Assembly (NCBI RefSeq): GCF_023573145.1
Contig: NZ_CP097636.1
Span: forward strand, 2,542,001 to 2,606,000
Direction of reading: 5' to 3'
DNA length: 64,000 nt
Origin: Aquincola tertiaricarbonis
Lineage (GTDB): Bacteria > Pseudomonadota > Gammaproteobacteria > Burkholderiales > Burkholderiaceae_C
Shown: in pieces, positions 20,242-30,350 of the stretch
Position numbering within the stretch: position 1 is the first letter of the stretch
How the letters are laid out: each line of letters starts with the position of its first letter
Program-made: the position numbers and the translations under genes
Notes under the pieces: generated by a model
Databases searched by the model: none
Seen by the model: only the letters and a program-made list of their open reading frames with translations
Told to the model about the DNA's origin: nothing

Positions 20242-21692
20242 CGCAGACGACCGGCACCACGCCTGAGCTGTGCGACTGGCCGGCCACCCGGCTGGCCCAG
20301 GCCATCCGGCAACGCGAGGTCTCGTGCCGCGAGGTGATGGCCGCCCACCTGGCGCAGATCGAGCGCCTGAACCCGCAGGCCAATGCCATCGTGGCGCTGC
20401 AGCCGGCGGAGCAGTTGCTGGCCCAGGCCGACGAGCGCGATGCCCAGCTGGCCCGCGGCGAGGTGCTGGGCTGGCTGCATGGCATGCCGCAGGCGCCCAA
20501 GGACCTGGCCGACACCGCCGGCATCCGCAGCACCCACGGCAGCCTGATCCTGCAGCACCACGTGCCCACGCAGGACGCACTGGTGGTCGAGCGCATGCGC
20601 CGCGCCGGCGCCATCTTCATCGGCAAGACCAACACGCCCGAGATGGGCCTGGGCTCACATACCTACAACCGGGTGTATGGCAGCACCCGCAATGCCTTCG
20701 ACCCGCGGCTGAGCGCGGGTGGCAGCAGCGGCGGCACCGCGGTGGCGCTGGCGCTGCGCATGCTGCCGGTGGCCGATGGCAGCGACATGATGGGCTCGCT
20801 GCGCAACCCGGCCGGGTGGAACAACGTCTTCGGCCTGCGCCCCTCCTTCGGCCGCGTGCCGCGCGGCCCGGCGCCCGAGCAGTTCCTGCAGCAGCTGGGC
20901 ACCGAAGGCCCGATGGGCCGCACCGTGGCCGACGTGGCGCAGCTGCTGGCGGTGCAGGCCGGCTACGACGCCCGCTCGCCACTGTCGCTGGACACCGATG
21001 TGACGCCCTTCACCCAGCCGCTGGACCGCGACTGGCGCGGCGCCCGCATCGGCTGGCTGGGCGACTTCGGCGGCCACCTGGCCACCGAGCCGGGCGTGCT
21101 GGCCACCTGCGCCCAGGCGCTGCGCCACTTCGAGGCCCTCGGCTGCACCGTCGAGGCGGTGGCGCCCTTCTTCGACATGGACCGCCTGTGGCGCGCCTGG
21201 CTCACGCTGCGCGGCGCGCTGGTGGCGGGTGCGCAAGGGGCCTGGCATGCCAACCCGGCGCAGCGCGCGCTGATGAAGCCCGAAGCCGTGTGGGAGGTGG
21301 AGAACGGCCTGCGCCTGACGGCGGCCGAGGTGGTCCGCGCCTCGGTCGACCGCACGGCCTGGTACCAGGCCGTGCGCGAGCAGTTCCAGCGCTTCGACTT
21401 CCTGGTGCTGCCTTCGGCCCAGGTGTTCCCGTTCGACGCCACGCTGGACTGGCCGCAGGAGATCGATGGCCGCCGCATGGACACCTACCACCGCTGGATG
21501 GAAGTGGTGATCGGCGGCACGCTGGCCGGCCTGCCGGTGCTCGGCATGCCCGCCGGCTTCGGCGCCCAAGGCCAGCCCATCGGCCTGCAGCTCATGGGCC
21601 CGCCGCGCGCCGACCTGGCCGTGCTGCAGATGGGGCACGCCTATGAGCTGGCGAGCGGGTGCAGCGGGGTGCGCAGTCCGCTGCTGGGGTGA
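20238..21692 (+). CDS. Amidase-signature family amidase
   Basis: A 484-residue amidase with the Ser-cisSer-Lys triad: Lys in APKDLADTAG, the cis-Ser in AGGSSGGTAVALA and the nucleophile in DMMGSLRNPAGWN. The C-terminal half has YHRWMEVVIGGTLAGLPVLGMPAGF, usual for the family. The substrate is unknown; it is not GatA by context, as no gatB or gatC is nearby. The start at 20238 overlaps nudC by four bases; the open frame further upstream runs through nudC and is not coding. Confidence 0.9.
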   Translation: MTQTTGTTPELCDWPATRLAQAIRQREVSCREVMAAHLAQIERLNPQANAIVALQPAEQLLAQADERDAQLARGEVLGWLHGMPQAPKDLADTAGIRSTHGSLILQHHVPTQDALVVERMRRAGAIFIGKTNTPEMGLGSHTYNRVYGSTRNAFDPRLSAGGSSGGTAVALALRMLPVADGSDMMGSLRNPAGWNNVFGLRPSFGRVPRGPAPEQFLQQLGTEGPMGRTVADVAQLLAVQAGYDARSPLSLDTDVTPFTQPLDRDWRGARIGWLGDFGGHLATEPGVLATCAQALRHFEALGCTVEAVAPFFDMDRLWRAWLTLRGALVAGAQGAWHANPAQRALMKPEAVWEVENGLRLTAAEVVRASVDRTAWYQAVREQFQRFDFLVLPSAQVFPFDATLDWPQEIDGRRMDTYHRWMEVVIGGTLAGLPVLGMPAGFGAQGQPIGLQLMGPPRADLAVLQMGHAYELASGCSGVRSPLLG

Positions 21693-21716
21693 GCAGACCG
21701 TCGATGGCCGGGCTCT

Positions 21717-22061
21717 TCAGGATGGATCGGATTCAGGCGTCGCAGGCAAGCCGGCAAAGTCCTGCTGCAATCGCACCGCACGGTGCATGCGTTCGTGCAG
21801 TACCGTGACGATACCGACATCCCCGTTGGACAGGCGCTTCCAGTAGACGAAGTGGTTTTGGTAGCGGAAGAAGAATCCCGACACGCCCAGCGACGCAGGA
21901 ATCGGCCGGGACATGACTTCGTGCGAATCGATGCGCTCAAATGCTTCGAACAGGCCAGTGATGTAGCGCTCGGCTTGCGCCTCGCCTCAAAGGTTTTGGG
22001 TATAGCGGTAGATCTCGTCCAGACGCCAGGACGCGGACTCCTGGATGCGGACGACCGCCAT
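21717..22061 (-). pseudogene. ParE/RelE-type toxin gene broken by an in-frame TGA
   Basis: From ATG 22061 the frame reads a ParE/RelE-like N-terminus (VVRIQESASWRLDEIYRYTQNL), then TGA at 21987-21989, then GEAQAERYITGLFEAF and a normal C-terminus with GFFFRYQNHFVYWKR and VTVLHERMH. In this family a Trp commonly sits just before the Gly-Glu-Ala block, so a TGG-to-TGA change is the simplest cause. No frameshift is needed. The gene starts three bases after the antitoxin stop. As read, only a short N-terminal peptide would be made, unless the codon is read through or is a sequencing error. Confidence 0.8.
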
Positions 22062-22064
22062 GGA

Positions 22065-22334
22065 TCATCCCGCCTTGGCCGGCTTGGCGTTGCGGGCCAT
22101 CACGTCAGCGGCCGTCAGGGTCCGGTACGTCGACTCCGGCGCAGCAAACGCCTGGGCGAGTTCAGCCTTCAAGCGGTCGACCGCCACCTGCTCGGCCCGC
22201 TCCATGTCGCGCCTGATGAGGTCGCGCAGGTAGTCGCTCTCGTCCTGGTAGCGACCCTCAGCGCCCACGTTCGCAGCCACGAAATCGCTGAGCGTTTCAT
22301 TCAGGTGAACGGTCATGGTGGTGCTGCTGGGCAT
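22065..22334 (-). CDS. ParD/CopG-like antitoxin
   Basis: An antitoxin of about 89 residues. MTVHLNETLSDFVAANVGAE followed by YQDESDYLRDLIRRDMER is the ribbon-helix-helix pattern of ParD proteins; the Ala- and Glu-rich tail would wrap the toxin. The start at 22334 has GGAG six bases upstream; the frame is open to 22352 and another ATG is at 22316. The toxin gene downstream is broken, so this antitoxin has no intact local partner. Confidence 0.82.
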   Translation of the reverse strand: MPSSTTMTVHLNETLSDFVAANVGAEGRYQDESDYLRDLIRRDMERAEQVAVDRLKAELAQAFAAPESTYRTLTAADVMARNAKPAKAG

Positions 22335-22357
22335 CGACGGCTCCGACTTCAAGCGAA

Positions 22358-22386
22358 CAAGGCGTCAATATAGCGGCCACGCCTTG
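22358..22386 (-). promoter_or_regulatory. Promoter and operator-like dyad of the ParD/ParE locus
   Basis: On the minus strand CAAGGCG and CGCCTTG, perfect 7-base arms 15 bases apart, flank a TATATT -10 element (plus-strand 22367-22372). A protein bound across the dyad would cover the -10 box, as expected for ParD autorepression. No good -35 hexamer is visible. Confidence 0.45.
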
Positions 22387-22411
22387 CTCGCGAGTTTGCC
22401 GCCCCTGACCC

Positions 22412-24331
22412 TCAACCGCCGGCCGCGCCCGCCACGTCCAGCCACAGCACCTCGTAGGGCTTGAGCGTCAGGCCGCCGCGCACCGGGTGCGGCGCGCCTT
22501 GCAGCAGGTCGGGCAGCACCGGCGGCAGGGCCGAGAACACCGCCGCGTCGCAGTGCTGCGGATGCTCGCTGAAGTTGGCCAGCACCAGCACCGGGCGGTC
22601 GGGCAGGCCGCGCAGGTAGCCCAGCACGCTGGCATTGCCGCTGCCGAAGCCGGTGAGCGCATTGCCGGCAAAGGCCGCATGGCTTCGGCGAACCTCGATC
22701 ATGCGGCGCAGGCCCTGGTGGATGCGGCCTGCCGGCGTGCCGGCGTCCTCACGCTGGGCGTACAGCGCCGGCACGCGGCGCGGCCGGTGCACCCAGCGGC
22801 TGTCGCCGGCCTGGGCCGGGTCGTCGAGGTAGCGGTGGTCGTTGGGCGTGCCCACCTCGTCGCCCAGGTAGATCAGCGGAATGCCGCCGGTGCTCAGCGC
22901 CACGCTGTGCAGCAGCAGCACGCGCTGCACCGCCAGCGGGTCGCCCTGCTCCAGCCCCACCAGCGAGGCACAGGTGCCGCTGATGCGGCAGTCGCCGGTG
23001 ACCGGGTTGTCCTGGAAGGGCACGCCGCGCGCGAAGCTGCCCGGGAAGCGGTTGACGTAGAAGCGGTTGAGGAACTGCCGGTGGTCGAAGCCGTTGATGC
23101 CGAAGCGGATGGCGTCTTCGTCGGCGAAGGTCCAGCCGATGTCGTCGTGGCTGCGCACGTAGTTCACCCAGGCGGTGCCGGCCGGTAGCGTGTGCCGCTC
23201 CTGCAGCGCCTGTTGCAGCAGGTTCACCTCGCGCGTGGCCAGGGTGTTCCACAACAGCGCCATCTGCAGCGGGTTGTACGAGAGCTGGCACTCCTGGGGC
23301 GAGATGTACTTCATCACGTCGTCGGGGTGCACGATGGCTTCGCTCTTGAACAGCAGCCCCGGCGCGGCGATGCGGCACAGCGCGTTGAAGGCGCGGATCA
23401 GCGCATGCGCCTCGGGCAGGTTCTCGCAGCTGGTGCCCAGCCGCTTCCAGATGAAGGCCACCGCGTCCATGCGCAGGATGTCGGCACCCAGGTTGGCGAT
23501 GGCCAGCATCTCGCCGGCCATGGCGGTGAACACGGCCGGATTGCCGTAGTTCAAGTCCCACTGGTAGCTGTGGAAGGTGGTCCACACCCAGCGGCCGTCG
23601 GGCAGCTGGCTGAAGGCGCCGGGGTGCTCGTCGGGGAAGATCTCGCGCACCGTCTTCTCGTACGCGTCGGGCTGGCTGCGGTCGTCGAACAGGTAGTAGA
23701 AGTCGCGCCGCGCAGGATCGCCCTTGACCGCCGCCTGCGCCCACTCGTGGTCGTCGGCGGTGTGGTTGAAGATGAAGTCCAGCACCAGGCTGATGCCGGC
23801 CTTGCGCAAGGCCACGGCCAGCGCCCGCAGGTCCTCGATGGTGCCCAGCGCCGGGTTCACCTCGCGGTAGCTGCTGACCGCGTAACCGCCGTCGTTGTGG
23901 TCGGGCGGGCACTTGAAGGGCGGCATCAGGTGCAGGTAGGTCAGCCCCAGTTCCTGGAAGTACGGGATCTGGTCGATCACGCCCCTCAGGTTGCCGCAGA
24001 ACAGGTCCACGTAGCAGACACCGCCCAGCATGGTTTCGCGCTGGAACCAGTCGGTGTCCGCCTCGCGCTGGGCGTCCTGCGCCCGCAGGTCGACCGGGCG
24101 TGACTGCCAACCCTGCCAGGCGGTGAACAGCAGTTCGTCGAGGAAGGGCACGAAGTCGGGCCGCTGGCCGTAGAGGCCGGCCAGTTCGGCGAAGAGCCGC
24201 GGGAAGTGCTGGTCGAGCCGGGCGGCGAAGGCCTCCCAGGCGCGGCCGCGGGCGGCGGCGCCGAGCCGGCGCGACAGGGCGCTGCGCACGTGCGTGAGCG
24301 CCAGCCGGGACTGGTTGTCGAGAGTGAGCAT
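22412..24331 (-). CDS. Amylosucrase / sucrose hydrolase (GH13 subfamily 4)
   Basis: A cytoplasmic GH13 enzyme of 639 residues without a signal peptide, resembling Neisseria amylosucrase, which turns sucrose into alpha-1,4-glucan and fructose. Matching blocks: [20 protein letters not shown], the nucleophile in [15 protein letters not shown] (near 290), acid/base Glu in [12 protein letters not shown] and the stabilising Asp in [19 protein letters not shown]. Length and motifs fit amylosucrase, but polymerase and pure hydrolase activity cannot be separated from sequence alone. ATG 24331 is used; ATG 24343 adds four residues. Divergent from the porin and importer genes, across shared operator-like sites. 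Confidence 0.9.
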   Translation of the reverse strand: MLTLDNQSRLALTHVRSALSRRLGAAARGRAWEAFAARLDQHFPRLFAELAGLYGQRPDFVPFLDELLFTAWQGWQSRPVDLRAQDAQREADTDWFQRETMLGGVCYVDLFCGNLRGVIDQIPYFQELGLTYLHLMPPFKCPPDHNDGGYAVSSYREVNPALGTIEDLRALAVALRKAGISLVLDFIFNHTADDHEWAQAAVKGDPARRDFYYLFDDRSQPDAYEKTVREIFPDEHPGAFSQLPDGRWVWTTFHSYQWDLNYGNPAVFTAMAGEMLAIANLGADILRMDAVAFIWKRLGTSCENLPEAHALIRAFNALCRIAAPGLLFKSEAIVHPDDVMKYISPQECQLSYNPLQMALLWNTLATREVNLLQQALQERHTLPAGTAWVNYVRSHDDIGWTFADEDAIRFGINGFDHRQFLNRFYVNRFPGSFARGVPFQDNPVTGDCRISGTCASLVGLEQGDPLAVQRVLLLHSVALSTGGIPLIYLGDEVGTPNDHRYLDDPAQAGDSRWVHRPRRVPALYAQREDAGTPAGRIHQGLRRMIEVRRSHAAFAGNALTGFGSGNASVLGYLRGLPDRPVLVLANFSEHPQHCDAAVFSALPPVLPDLLQGAPHPVRGGLTLKPYEVLWLDVAGAAGG

Positions 24332-24362
24332 GCAGGCATGCACCGCACCAGGCGGTGTCAGA

Positions 24363-24494
24363 TAAATCGATTTACGAAAGAAGCGCAAGCACCCGAAGCG
24401 CTTTGGAAACTCTACACCTTGTGACGCTTCACACGCTTGGGGTAAACGCCGAAGCGCACCCAAAACGCTTTGACTACAGTCCAAACCGCTTTGG
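24363..24494. promoter_or_regulatory. Cluster of four LacI-type operator-like dyads
   Basis: Four dyads with a central CG lie between amylosucrase and the porin: TAAATCGATTTA (24363-24374, perfect), CCGAAGCGCTTTGG (24393-24406), CCAAAACGCTTTGA (24460-24473) and CCAAACCGCTTTGG (24481-24494). The last three share the form CCAAAnCGCTTTGG and the last two centres are 21 bases apart, two helical turns. LacI-family proteins bind such CG-centred dyads, and one is encoded at 30351-31376. A possible porin promoter TTGTGA-N17-GTAAAC starts at 24419. Confidence 0.7.
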
Positions 24495-24565
24495 CAAGCC
24501 CGCCAGGCACTCCACCTACCGCGCCTCATGCCCGCCGCGGCATGCAAATGACAGAGTCATCACCT

Positions 24566-25951
24566 ATGAGACAAGTGATTTTCAGCCTGGCCGCTGTCGC
24601 CGCCGCCACCATGGCCGTCTGTGCTTCTGCCGCCCCGGTCGACTTCACCGGCTACCTGCGTACCGGCGCCGGCTCGAGCAGCCAGAACGGCAAGGAAGTC
24701 TGTTTCCGCATGCCCGGCTCCATCGTCTGGTTCCGCCTGGGCAACGAGTGCGACACCTACGCGGCACTGTCGTTCGGCGCCACGCTGGGCCAGGTGGACG
24801 GCACCACCTTCAAGACCAAGTTCACCACCGCCTACGGCACGCAGCAGATGGCGAACTGGGAACAGACCACCCCCGCCTTCCGCGAGGCCTATGTCGAGGC
24901 CGTGGACATCGGCGCCTCCACCGGCTGGTCGGCGCTGAAGGGCGCCACGCTGTGGGCCGGCAAGCGGTTCTACAAGAACCCCGACATCCACATGCTGGAC
25001 TACACCTACTGGGAACCGGCGGCCGCCCCGGGCTTCGGCATCGACGGCGTCAAGACGCCGTTCGGCAAGTTCGCCTATGCCTACCTGCGCGCCGGCGACT
25101 TCGCAGGCTACGGCATCGACAAGACCAACACCGCCTACAACCCGCAGCTGATCGACGGCGGCTCGCGCACCGCCACCTCGCACGACCTGCGCCTGGAAGA
25201 CATCGAGACCAACCCCGGCGGCAAGGTCACGCTGGGTGCCAACATCATCATCAACGGCAACCGCGGCGGCAGCTCCACCTACTACGAAGACAGCTGGCAG
25301 ACCATCAACATCAACGGCGTGCCCACCACCGTCCTGGTGCGTGAGCAGAAGACCAGCAGCAACAAGGGCAAGGACGGCTTCGGCTTCACCGTCACGCACC
25401 GCCAGACCGACTTCCTGGGCCTGGGCGGCTTCCATGACCTGGGCTTCCAGTACGCCAAGAACGCCGCCGCGCTCAAGGGCTTCGGCATCGCCGCCCTGCC
25501 CGTCGAACGCGACGAATGGCTGCTGTTCAACCACTGGGTGATCGAGCCCAAGAACCTGCCCTACACCGCCACCGTCACCGCCGGCTACCGCCACCTCGAT
25601 CAGGCGGGCTCGCCGGCCCAGAAGGACTTCTGGCTGGGCGCCCGACCGGCCTACCACATCAACAACGTGTGGAGCCTGGTGTCCGAAGTGGGCTACCAGC
25701 AGGTCAACGTGGCGGGCGAAGATGCCCGCAAGCTGGCCAAGGTGACGCTGGGCACCCAGTTCTCGATGGGCCGCAGCGTCTGGGCGCGCCCGTCGATCCG
25801 CTTCTACGCCACCTACGCCAAGTGGAACGATGCAGCCGCCGCCGCCGGCTCGGTGGCCTGCACCGGCCGCGACTGCAACACCCCCGTTGACGCCTTCAGC
25901 GACAAGCGCCACGGTGTGGGCTACGGCGTGCAGGTCGAAACCTGGTTCTGA
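24566..25951 (+). CDS. LamB-type maltoporin family outer-membrane channel
   Basis: An outer-membrane sugar channel of about 461 residues. The signal peptide MRQVIFSLAAVAAATMAVCASA is followed by APVDFTGYLRTGAG, the LamB N-terminus. GKEVCFRMPGS ... GNECDTYAALSFG contains the usual cysteine pair, WAGKRFYKN ... LDYTYWEP is a maltoporin block, and the protein ends with aromatic residues (VQVETWF) as beta-barrels require. The start at 24566 fits the signal peptide; ATG 24548 and ATG 24542 would extend the n-region. First gene of the importer operon; likely passes maltodextrin or sucrose. Confidence 0.9.
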   Translation: MRQVIFSLAAVAAATMAVCASAAPVDFTGYLRTGAGSSSQNGKEVCFRMPGSIVWFRLGNECDTYAALSFGATLGQVDGTTFKTKFTTAYGTQQMANWEQTTPAFREAYVEAVDIGASTGWSALKGATLWAGKRFYKNPDIHMLDYTYWEPAAAPGFGIDGVKTPFGKFAYAYLRAGDFAGYGIDKTNTAYNPQLIDGGSRTATSHDLRLEDIETNPGGKVTLGANIIINGNRGGSSTYYEDSWQTININGVPTTVLVREQKTSSNKGKDGFGFTVTHRQTDFLGLGGFHDLGFQYAKNAAALKGFGIAALPVERDEWLLFNHWVIEPKNLPYTATVTAGYRHLDQAGSPAQKDFWLGARPAYHINNVWSLVSEVGYQQVNVAGEDARKLAKVTLGTQFSMGRSVWARPSIRFYATYAKWNDAAAAAGSVACTGRDCNTPVDAFSDKRHGVGYGVQVETWF

Positions 25952-25973
25952 CCTTCCACGGCCACCCCTGAAC

Positions 25974-26001
25974 GCGCCGGGGACCTCTCAGCTCCCGGCG
26001 C
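25974..26001 (+). repeat. GC-rich hairpin between porin and binding-protein genes
   Basis: Perfect 8-base arms GCGCCGGG and CCCGGCGC are separated by 12 bases. About ten bases later comes a T-rich stretch (GTTTCTTTTCT). It could reduce transcription into the ABC genes or protect an upstream transcript end, giving more porin than permease. Confidence 0.5.
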
Positions 26002-26041
26002 ATCGATGTCGTTTCTTTTCTACCGAGTCCCTGGAGACAGC

Positions 26042-27355
26042 ATGAGCTTGATGCGCCCCACCGCCCCCCATCGCACTGCCGGTCACGCCGCCCGCGGCGT
26101 GCGCCTGGCTGCCGTTGCCGCCGCCCTGGCCGCCGCCGGTGCCGCCCAGGCGCAAACCACCGTCAGCATGTGGGTGCACGCCGGCCCCGGCCCGGAGCGT
26201 GATGCCTACGCCGCCTCCATCAAGGCCTTCAACGAGGCCAACAAGGACATCAAGGTCGACCTAGTGGCCCTGCCCGAAGGCAGCTACAGCGACCAGGTGA
26301 ACGCCGCCGCATTGGCCAAGAAGCTGCCCTGCGTGCTCGATTTCGACGGCCCCAACGTCTACAACTACGCCTGGACCAAGAAGATCGTGCCGCTGGACGC
26401 CTACGCGCCGCTGCAGGCCATCAAGGGCCAGATGCTGCCCACCCTGGTGCGCCAGGGTACCTACAACGGCAAGCTGTACAGCGTCGGCCAGTTCGACTCG
26501 GGCCTGGCCATCTGGGGCAACAAGAAGACGCTCACGGCCGCCGGCATCCGCATTCCCAAGGGCGTGGACGACGCCTGGACGCTGGCCGAATTCGAAGACG
26601 CGCTGAAGAAGCTCAAGGCCGCGGGCGTGCCCTTCCCGCTGGACATGAAGTTCAACTACGGCATCGGTGAATGGGTGTCGTACGGCTTCGCGCCGCTGCT
26701 GCAGAGCTTCGGCGGCGACCTCATCGACCGCAAGACCTACAAGACCGCCAAGGGCGTGCTCAACGGCCCCGCCTCGGTCAAGGCCGCGCAGACGCTGCAG
26801 GGCTGGATCAAGGCCGGCTACGTCAACCCCGCCGCCAAGAACGACGGCGACTTTGCCGCCGGCAAGTCGGCGCTGTCGTGGGTGGGCCACTGGGTCTACA
26901 ACGACTACAAGAAGGCCCTGGGCGACGACCTGGTGCTGCTGCCCATGCCCAAGCTGGGCGCCAAGGCCGCCACCGGCGCCGGCTCGTGGAACTTCGGCAT
27001 CTCGGCCGACTGCAAGGCGCCCGACGCGGCGGCCAAGGTGCTGGCCCACCTGATGAGCAAGAACGAGATCCTGCGCGTGACCGACGGCAACGGCGCGGTG
27101 CCCGGCACCACCGAAGCCCAGTCCGCCAGCAAGAACTACGCGGCCGGCGGCCCGCTGCGCCTGTACGTCGACCAGCTCAACAAGGGCGTGGCCGTGGTGC
27201 GACCTGAAACCCCGGCCTATCCCGCCATCTCCAGCGCCTTCGCCGAGGCGATGAACAACATCTTCGGCGGTGCCGACGCCCAGAAGGAGCTGGACAAGGC
27301 GGCCAAGAAGATCGACCAGACCATCGAGGACAACAAGGGCTACCCGAGCCGCTGA
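26042..27355 (+). CDS. Alpha-glucoside-type ABC substrate-binding protein
   Basis: Periplasmic binding protein of 437 residues. A long basic n-region precedes the signal core AAVAAALAAAGAAQA; the mature part starts QTTVSMWVHAGPGPERDAY. Family features include AFNEANKDIKVDLVALPEG and an AKKLPCVLDFDGPNVYNYAWTK block similar to AglE/ThuE-type trehalose or alpha-glucoside receptors. The start at 26042 has GGAGAC nearby. It is followed by two permeases and an ATPase. With amylosucrase and a maltoporin in the same unit, sucrose, maltose or trehalose is the likely ligand. Confidence 0.9.
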   Translation: MSLMRPTAPHRTAGHAARGVRLAAVAAALAAAGAAQAQTTVSMWVHAGPGPERDAYAASIKAFNEANKDIKVDLVALPEGSYSDQVNAAALAKKLPCVLDFDGPNVYNYAWTKKIVPLDAYAPLQAIKGQMLPTLVRQGTYNGKLYSVGQFDSGLAIWGNKKTLTAAGIRIPKGVDDAWTLAEFEDALKKLKAAGVPFPLDMKFNYGIGEWVSYGFAPLLQSFGGDLIDRKTYKTAKGVLNGPASVKAAQTLQGWIKAGYVNPAAKNDGDFAAGKSALSWVGHWVYNDYKKALGDDLVLLPMPKLGAKAATGAGSWNFGISADCKAPDAAAKVLAHLMSKNEILRVTDGNGAVPGTTEAQSASKNYAAGGPLRLYVDQLNKGVAVVRPETPAYPAISSAFAEAMNNIFGGADAQKELDKAAKKIDQTIEDNKGYPSR

Positions 27356-27371
27356 GGCCGGAGGCAGACAC

Positions 27372-28301
27372 ATGAGCACCGCGATCCAGATCCCACAACC
27401 CAAGCCGAGCGCTGCAACGCCCGGCGCCTGGCTCTTCGCGGCGCCAGGTGTCGTCCTGCTGTTCCTCTTCCTCGGCCTGCCCTTCCTGATGGCCTTCGTG
27501 CTGTCGTTCACCGACCAGCGCCTCGTCACCAACGAGGAGCTGGGCACCGACTTCGTCGGCCTGCGCAACTACCTGCGGCTGTTCGAGGACGATTCCTTCT
27601 GGGCCGCGCTGAAGAACAACTTCCTGTTCGTGGCCGTGGTGGCACCGCTGCAGTCGGCCTTCGCGCTGCTGCTGGCGGTGATGGTGAACAAGCCGCTGAA
27701 GGGCTCGCGCATCTTCCGCACCGTGTACTTCATGCCGGTGGCCACCACCATGGCCGTCGTGGCCGTGGTGTGGTCGCTGATGTACAACCCCGACGGCGGC
27801 GTCATCAACCGCTTCGTCTCGGCCCTCAGCTTCGGCATGCTGGGCCCCTACGACTGGCTGCGCGACCCCACGCTGGTAATGTACGCGGTCATCGCGCTGT
27901 CCATCTGGCAGGGCGTGGGCTTCCAGATGCTGGTGTTCCTGGCCGGCCTGCAGTCCATCCCCGAAGACCTGTACGAGGCCGCCAAGCTCGACGGCGCCAC
28001 GCCGGGCCAGCAGTTCTTCTGGATCACGCTGCCGCTGCTGAAGAACACCACCATCTTCGTGGTGGTCACCACCACCATCTACGCCTTTCAGCTGTTCACC
28101 CAGGTGCAGATCATCGCCAGCAGCGGCACCGCCGCGCCGATCGATTCGTTCCGCACGGTGGTGATGCTGATGGTCACCGAAGGCTTCAAGAACGGAAAGA
28201 TCGGCTACGCCTCGGCCCTGGCCGTCGTGTTCTTCGCCATCGTGCTTGCGCTGTCGATGCTGCAGCGTGCCCTCGTCAAGGAAGAAAGCGCCGTCGCATG
28301 A
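27372..28301 (+). CDS. Sugar ABC transporter permease (MalF type)
   Basis: Inner-membrane permease of 309 residues with about six helices, the first being WLFAAPGVVLLFLFLGLPFL. The coupling loop reads PEDLYEAAKLDGATPGQQFFWITLPLL. The start at 27372 is preceded by GGAGGC; its stop overlaps the next gene by four bases. Confidence 0.92.
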   Translation: MSTAIQIPQPKPSAATPGAWLFAAPGVVLLFLFLGLPFLMAFVLSFTDQRLVTNEELGTDFVGLRNYLRLFEDDSFWAALKNNFLFVAVVAPLQSAFALLLAVMVNKPLKGSRIFRTVYFMPVATTMAVVAVVWSLMYNPDGGVINRFVSALSFGMLGPYDWLRDPTLVMYAVIALSIWQGVGFQMLVFLAGLQSIPEDLYEAAKLDGATPGQQFFWITLPLLKNTTIFVVVTTTIYAFQLFTQVQIIASSGTAAPIDSFRTVVMLMVTEGFKNGKIGYASALAVVFFAIVLALSMLQRALVKEESAVA

Positions 28302-29182
28302 GCCGCCCAGCCCCTTCCCAAGCCCGCCAGAACCTGCTGGCCAAGCTCGGCCAGTACGCACTGCATGCCGTGCTGTGCGCGTTCTTCCTGTTCCCGCTGC
28401 TGTTCATGTTCGTCTCGGCCTTCAAGAGCGACGAGGCACAGCTGCTGCGCGACATGAACAGCCTGGCCGCCTTCCTGCCGCAGGGCCAGCTGTCGCTGGA
28501 CAACTTCCGCGAGGTGTTCACCGGCTCCAACTTCCTGCGGGCCTTCTTCAACTCGCTGTTCACCGTCAGCCTGACCGTGGTGCTCGGCATCATCGTCAAC
28601 AGCATGCTGGCCTATGCGCTGGCCCGCTTCCGCTTCGCGGGGCGGCAGCTGCTGCTGTCCATCGTGGTGGCGCTGATCATCATCCCGTTCGAGGCCATCG
28701 CGGTGCCGCTGCTGCTGCTGGCCAACCAGCTGCCCTGGTTCAGCGGCGAGCTGGGCTGGCTGGACAGCTACCGGGTGCAGATCATCCCGTTCATCGCCAA
28801 CGCGTTCTCGGTCTACCTCTTCTACCAGTTCTTCATCGCCTTGCCCAAGGACCTGGAAGAAGCGGCGCTGATGGATGGCGCGGGCCGGCTGCGCATCTAC
28901 TGGAGCATCGTGATGCCGCTGTCCAAGCCGGTCATCGCCACCGTCGCGGTGCTGCAGTTCCTGGCCCGCTGGGGCGACCTGCTGTGGCCCATCATGGTGG
29001 TGCGCGGCGACACCTACGCCACGCTGCCGTTGGCGATGCAGACCTTCTTCGGCCAGTTCCCGCGGCAGTGGGGTGACGTGATGGCATTTGCCGCCATGGC
29101 CACGCTGCCCACGCTGCTGGTGTTCCTGATCTTCCAACGCTGGTTCGTGCGCAGCGCGATCTCCAGCGGCGTCAAAGGCTAA
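28298..29182 (+). CDS. Sugar ABC transporter permease (MalG type)
   Basis: Partner permease of 294 residues. Helix 1 is LHAVLCAFFLFPLLFMFVSA and the coupling loop is PKDLEEAALMDGAGRLRIYW. It ends ISSGVKG, the C-terminal signature of MalG-type subunits. Translationally coupled to the gene before (ATGA). Confidence 0.92.
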   Translation: MSRPAPSQARQNLLAKLGQYALHAVLCAFFLFPLLFMFVSAFKSDEAQLLRDMNSLAAFLPQGQLSLDNFREVFTGSNFLRAFFNSLFTVSLTVVLGIIVNSMLAYALARFRFAGRQLLLSIVVALIIIPFEAIAVPLLLLANQLPWFSGELGWLDSYRVQIIPFIANAFSVYLFYQFFIALPKDLEEAALMDGAGRLRIYWSIVMPLSKPVIATVAVLQFLARWGDLLWPIMVVRGDTYATLPLAMQTFFGQFPRQWGDVMAFAAMATLPTLLVFLIFQRWFVRSAISSGVKG

Positions 29183-29194
29183 CGAGACAACGAC

Positions 29195-30286
<1,092 letters not shown>

Positions 30287-30350
30287 GCAACCGGCGGGGG
30301 GTTTGCGACAATCACACGTCCTCACCCCCGATCCCGGAATCCGTATCTCC

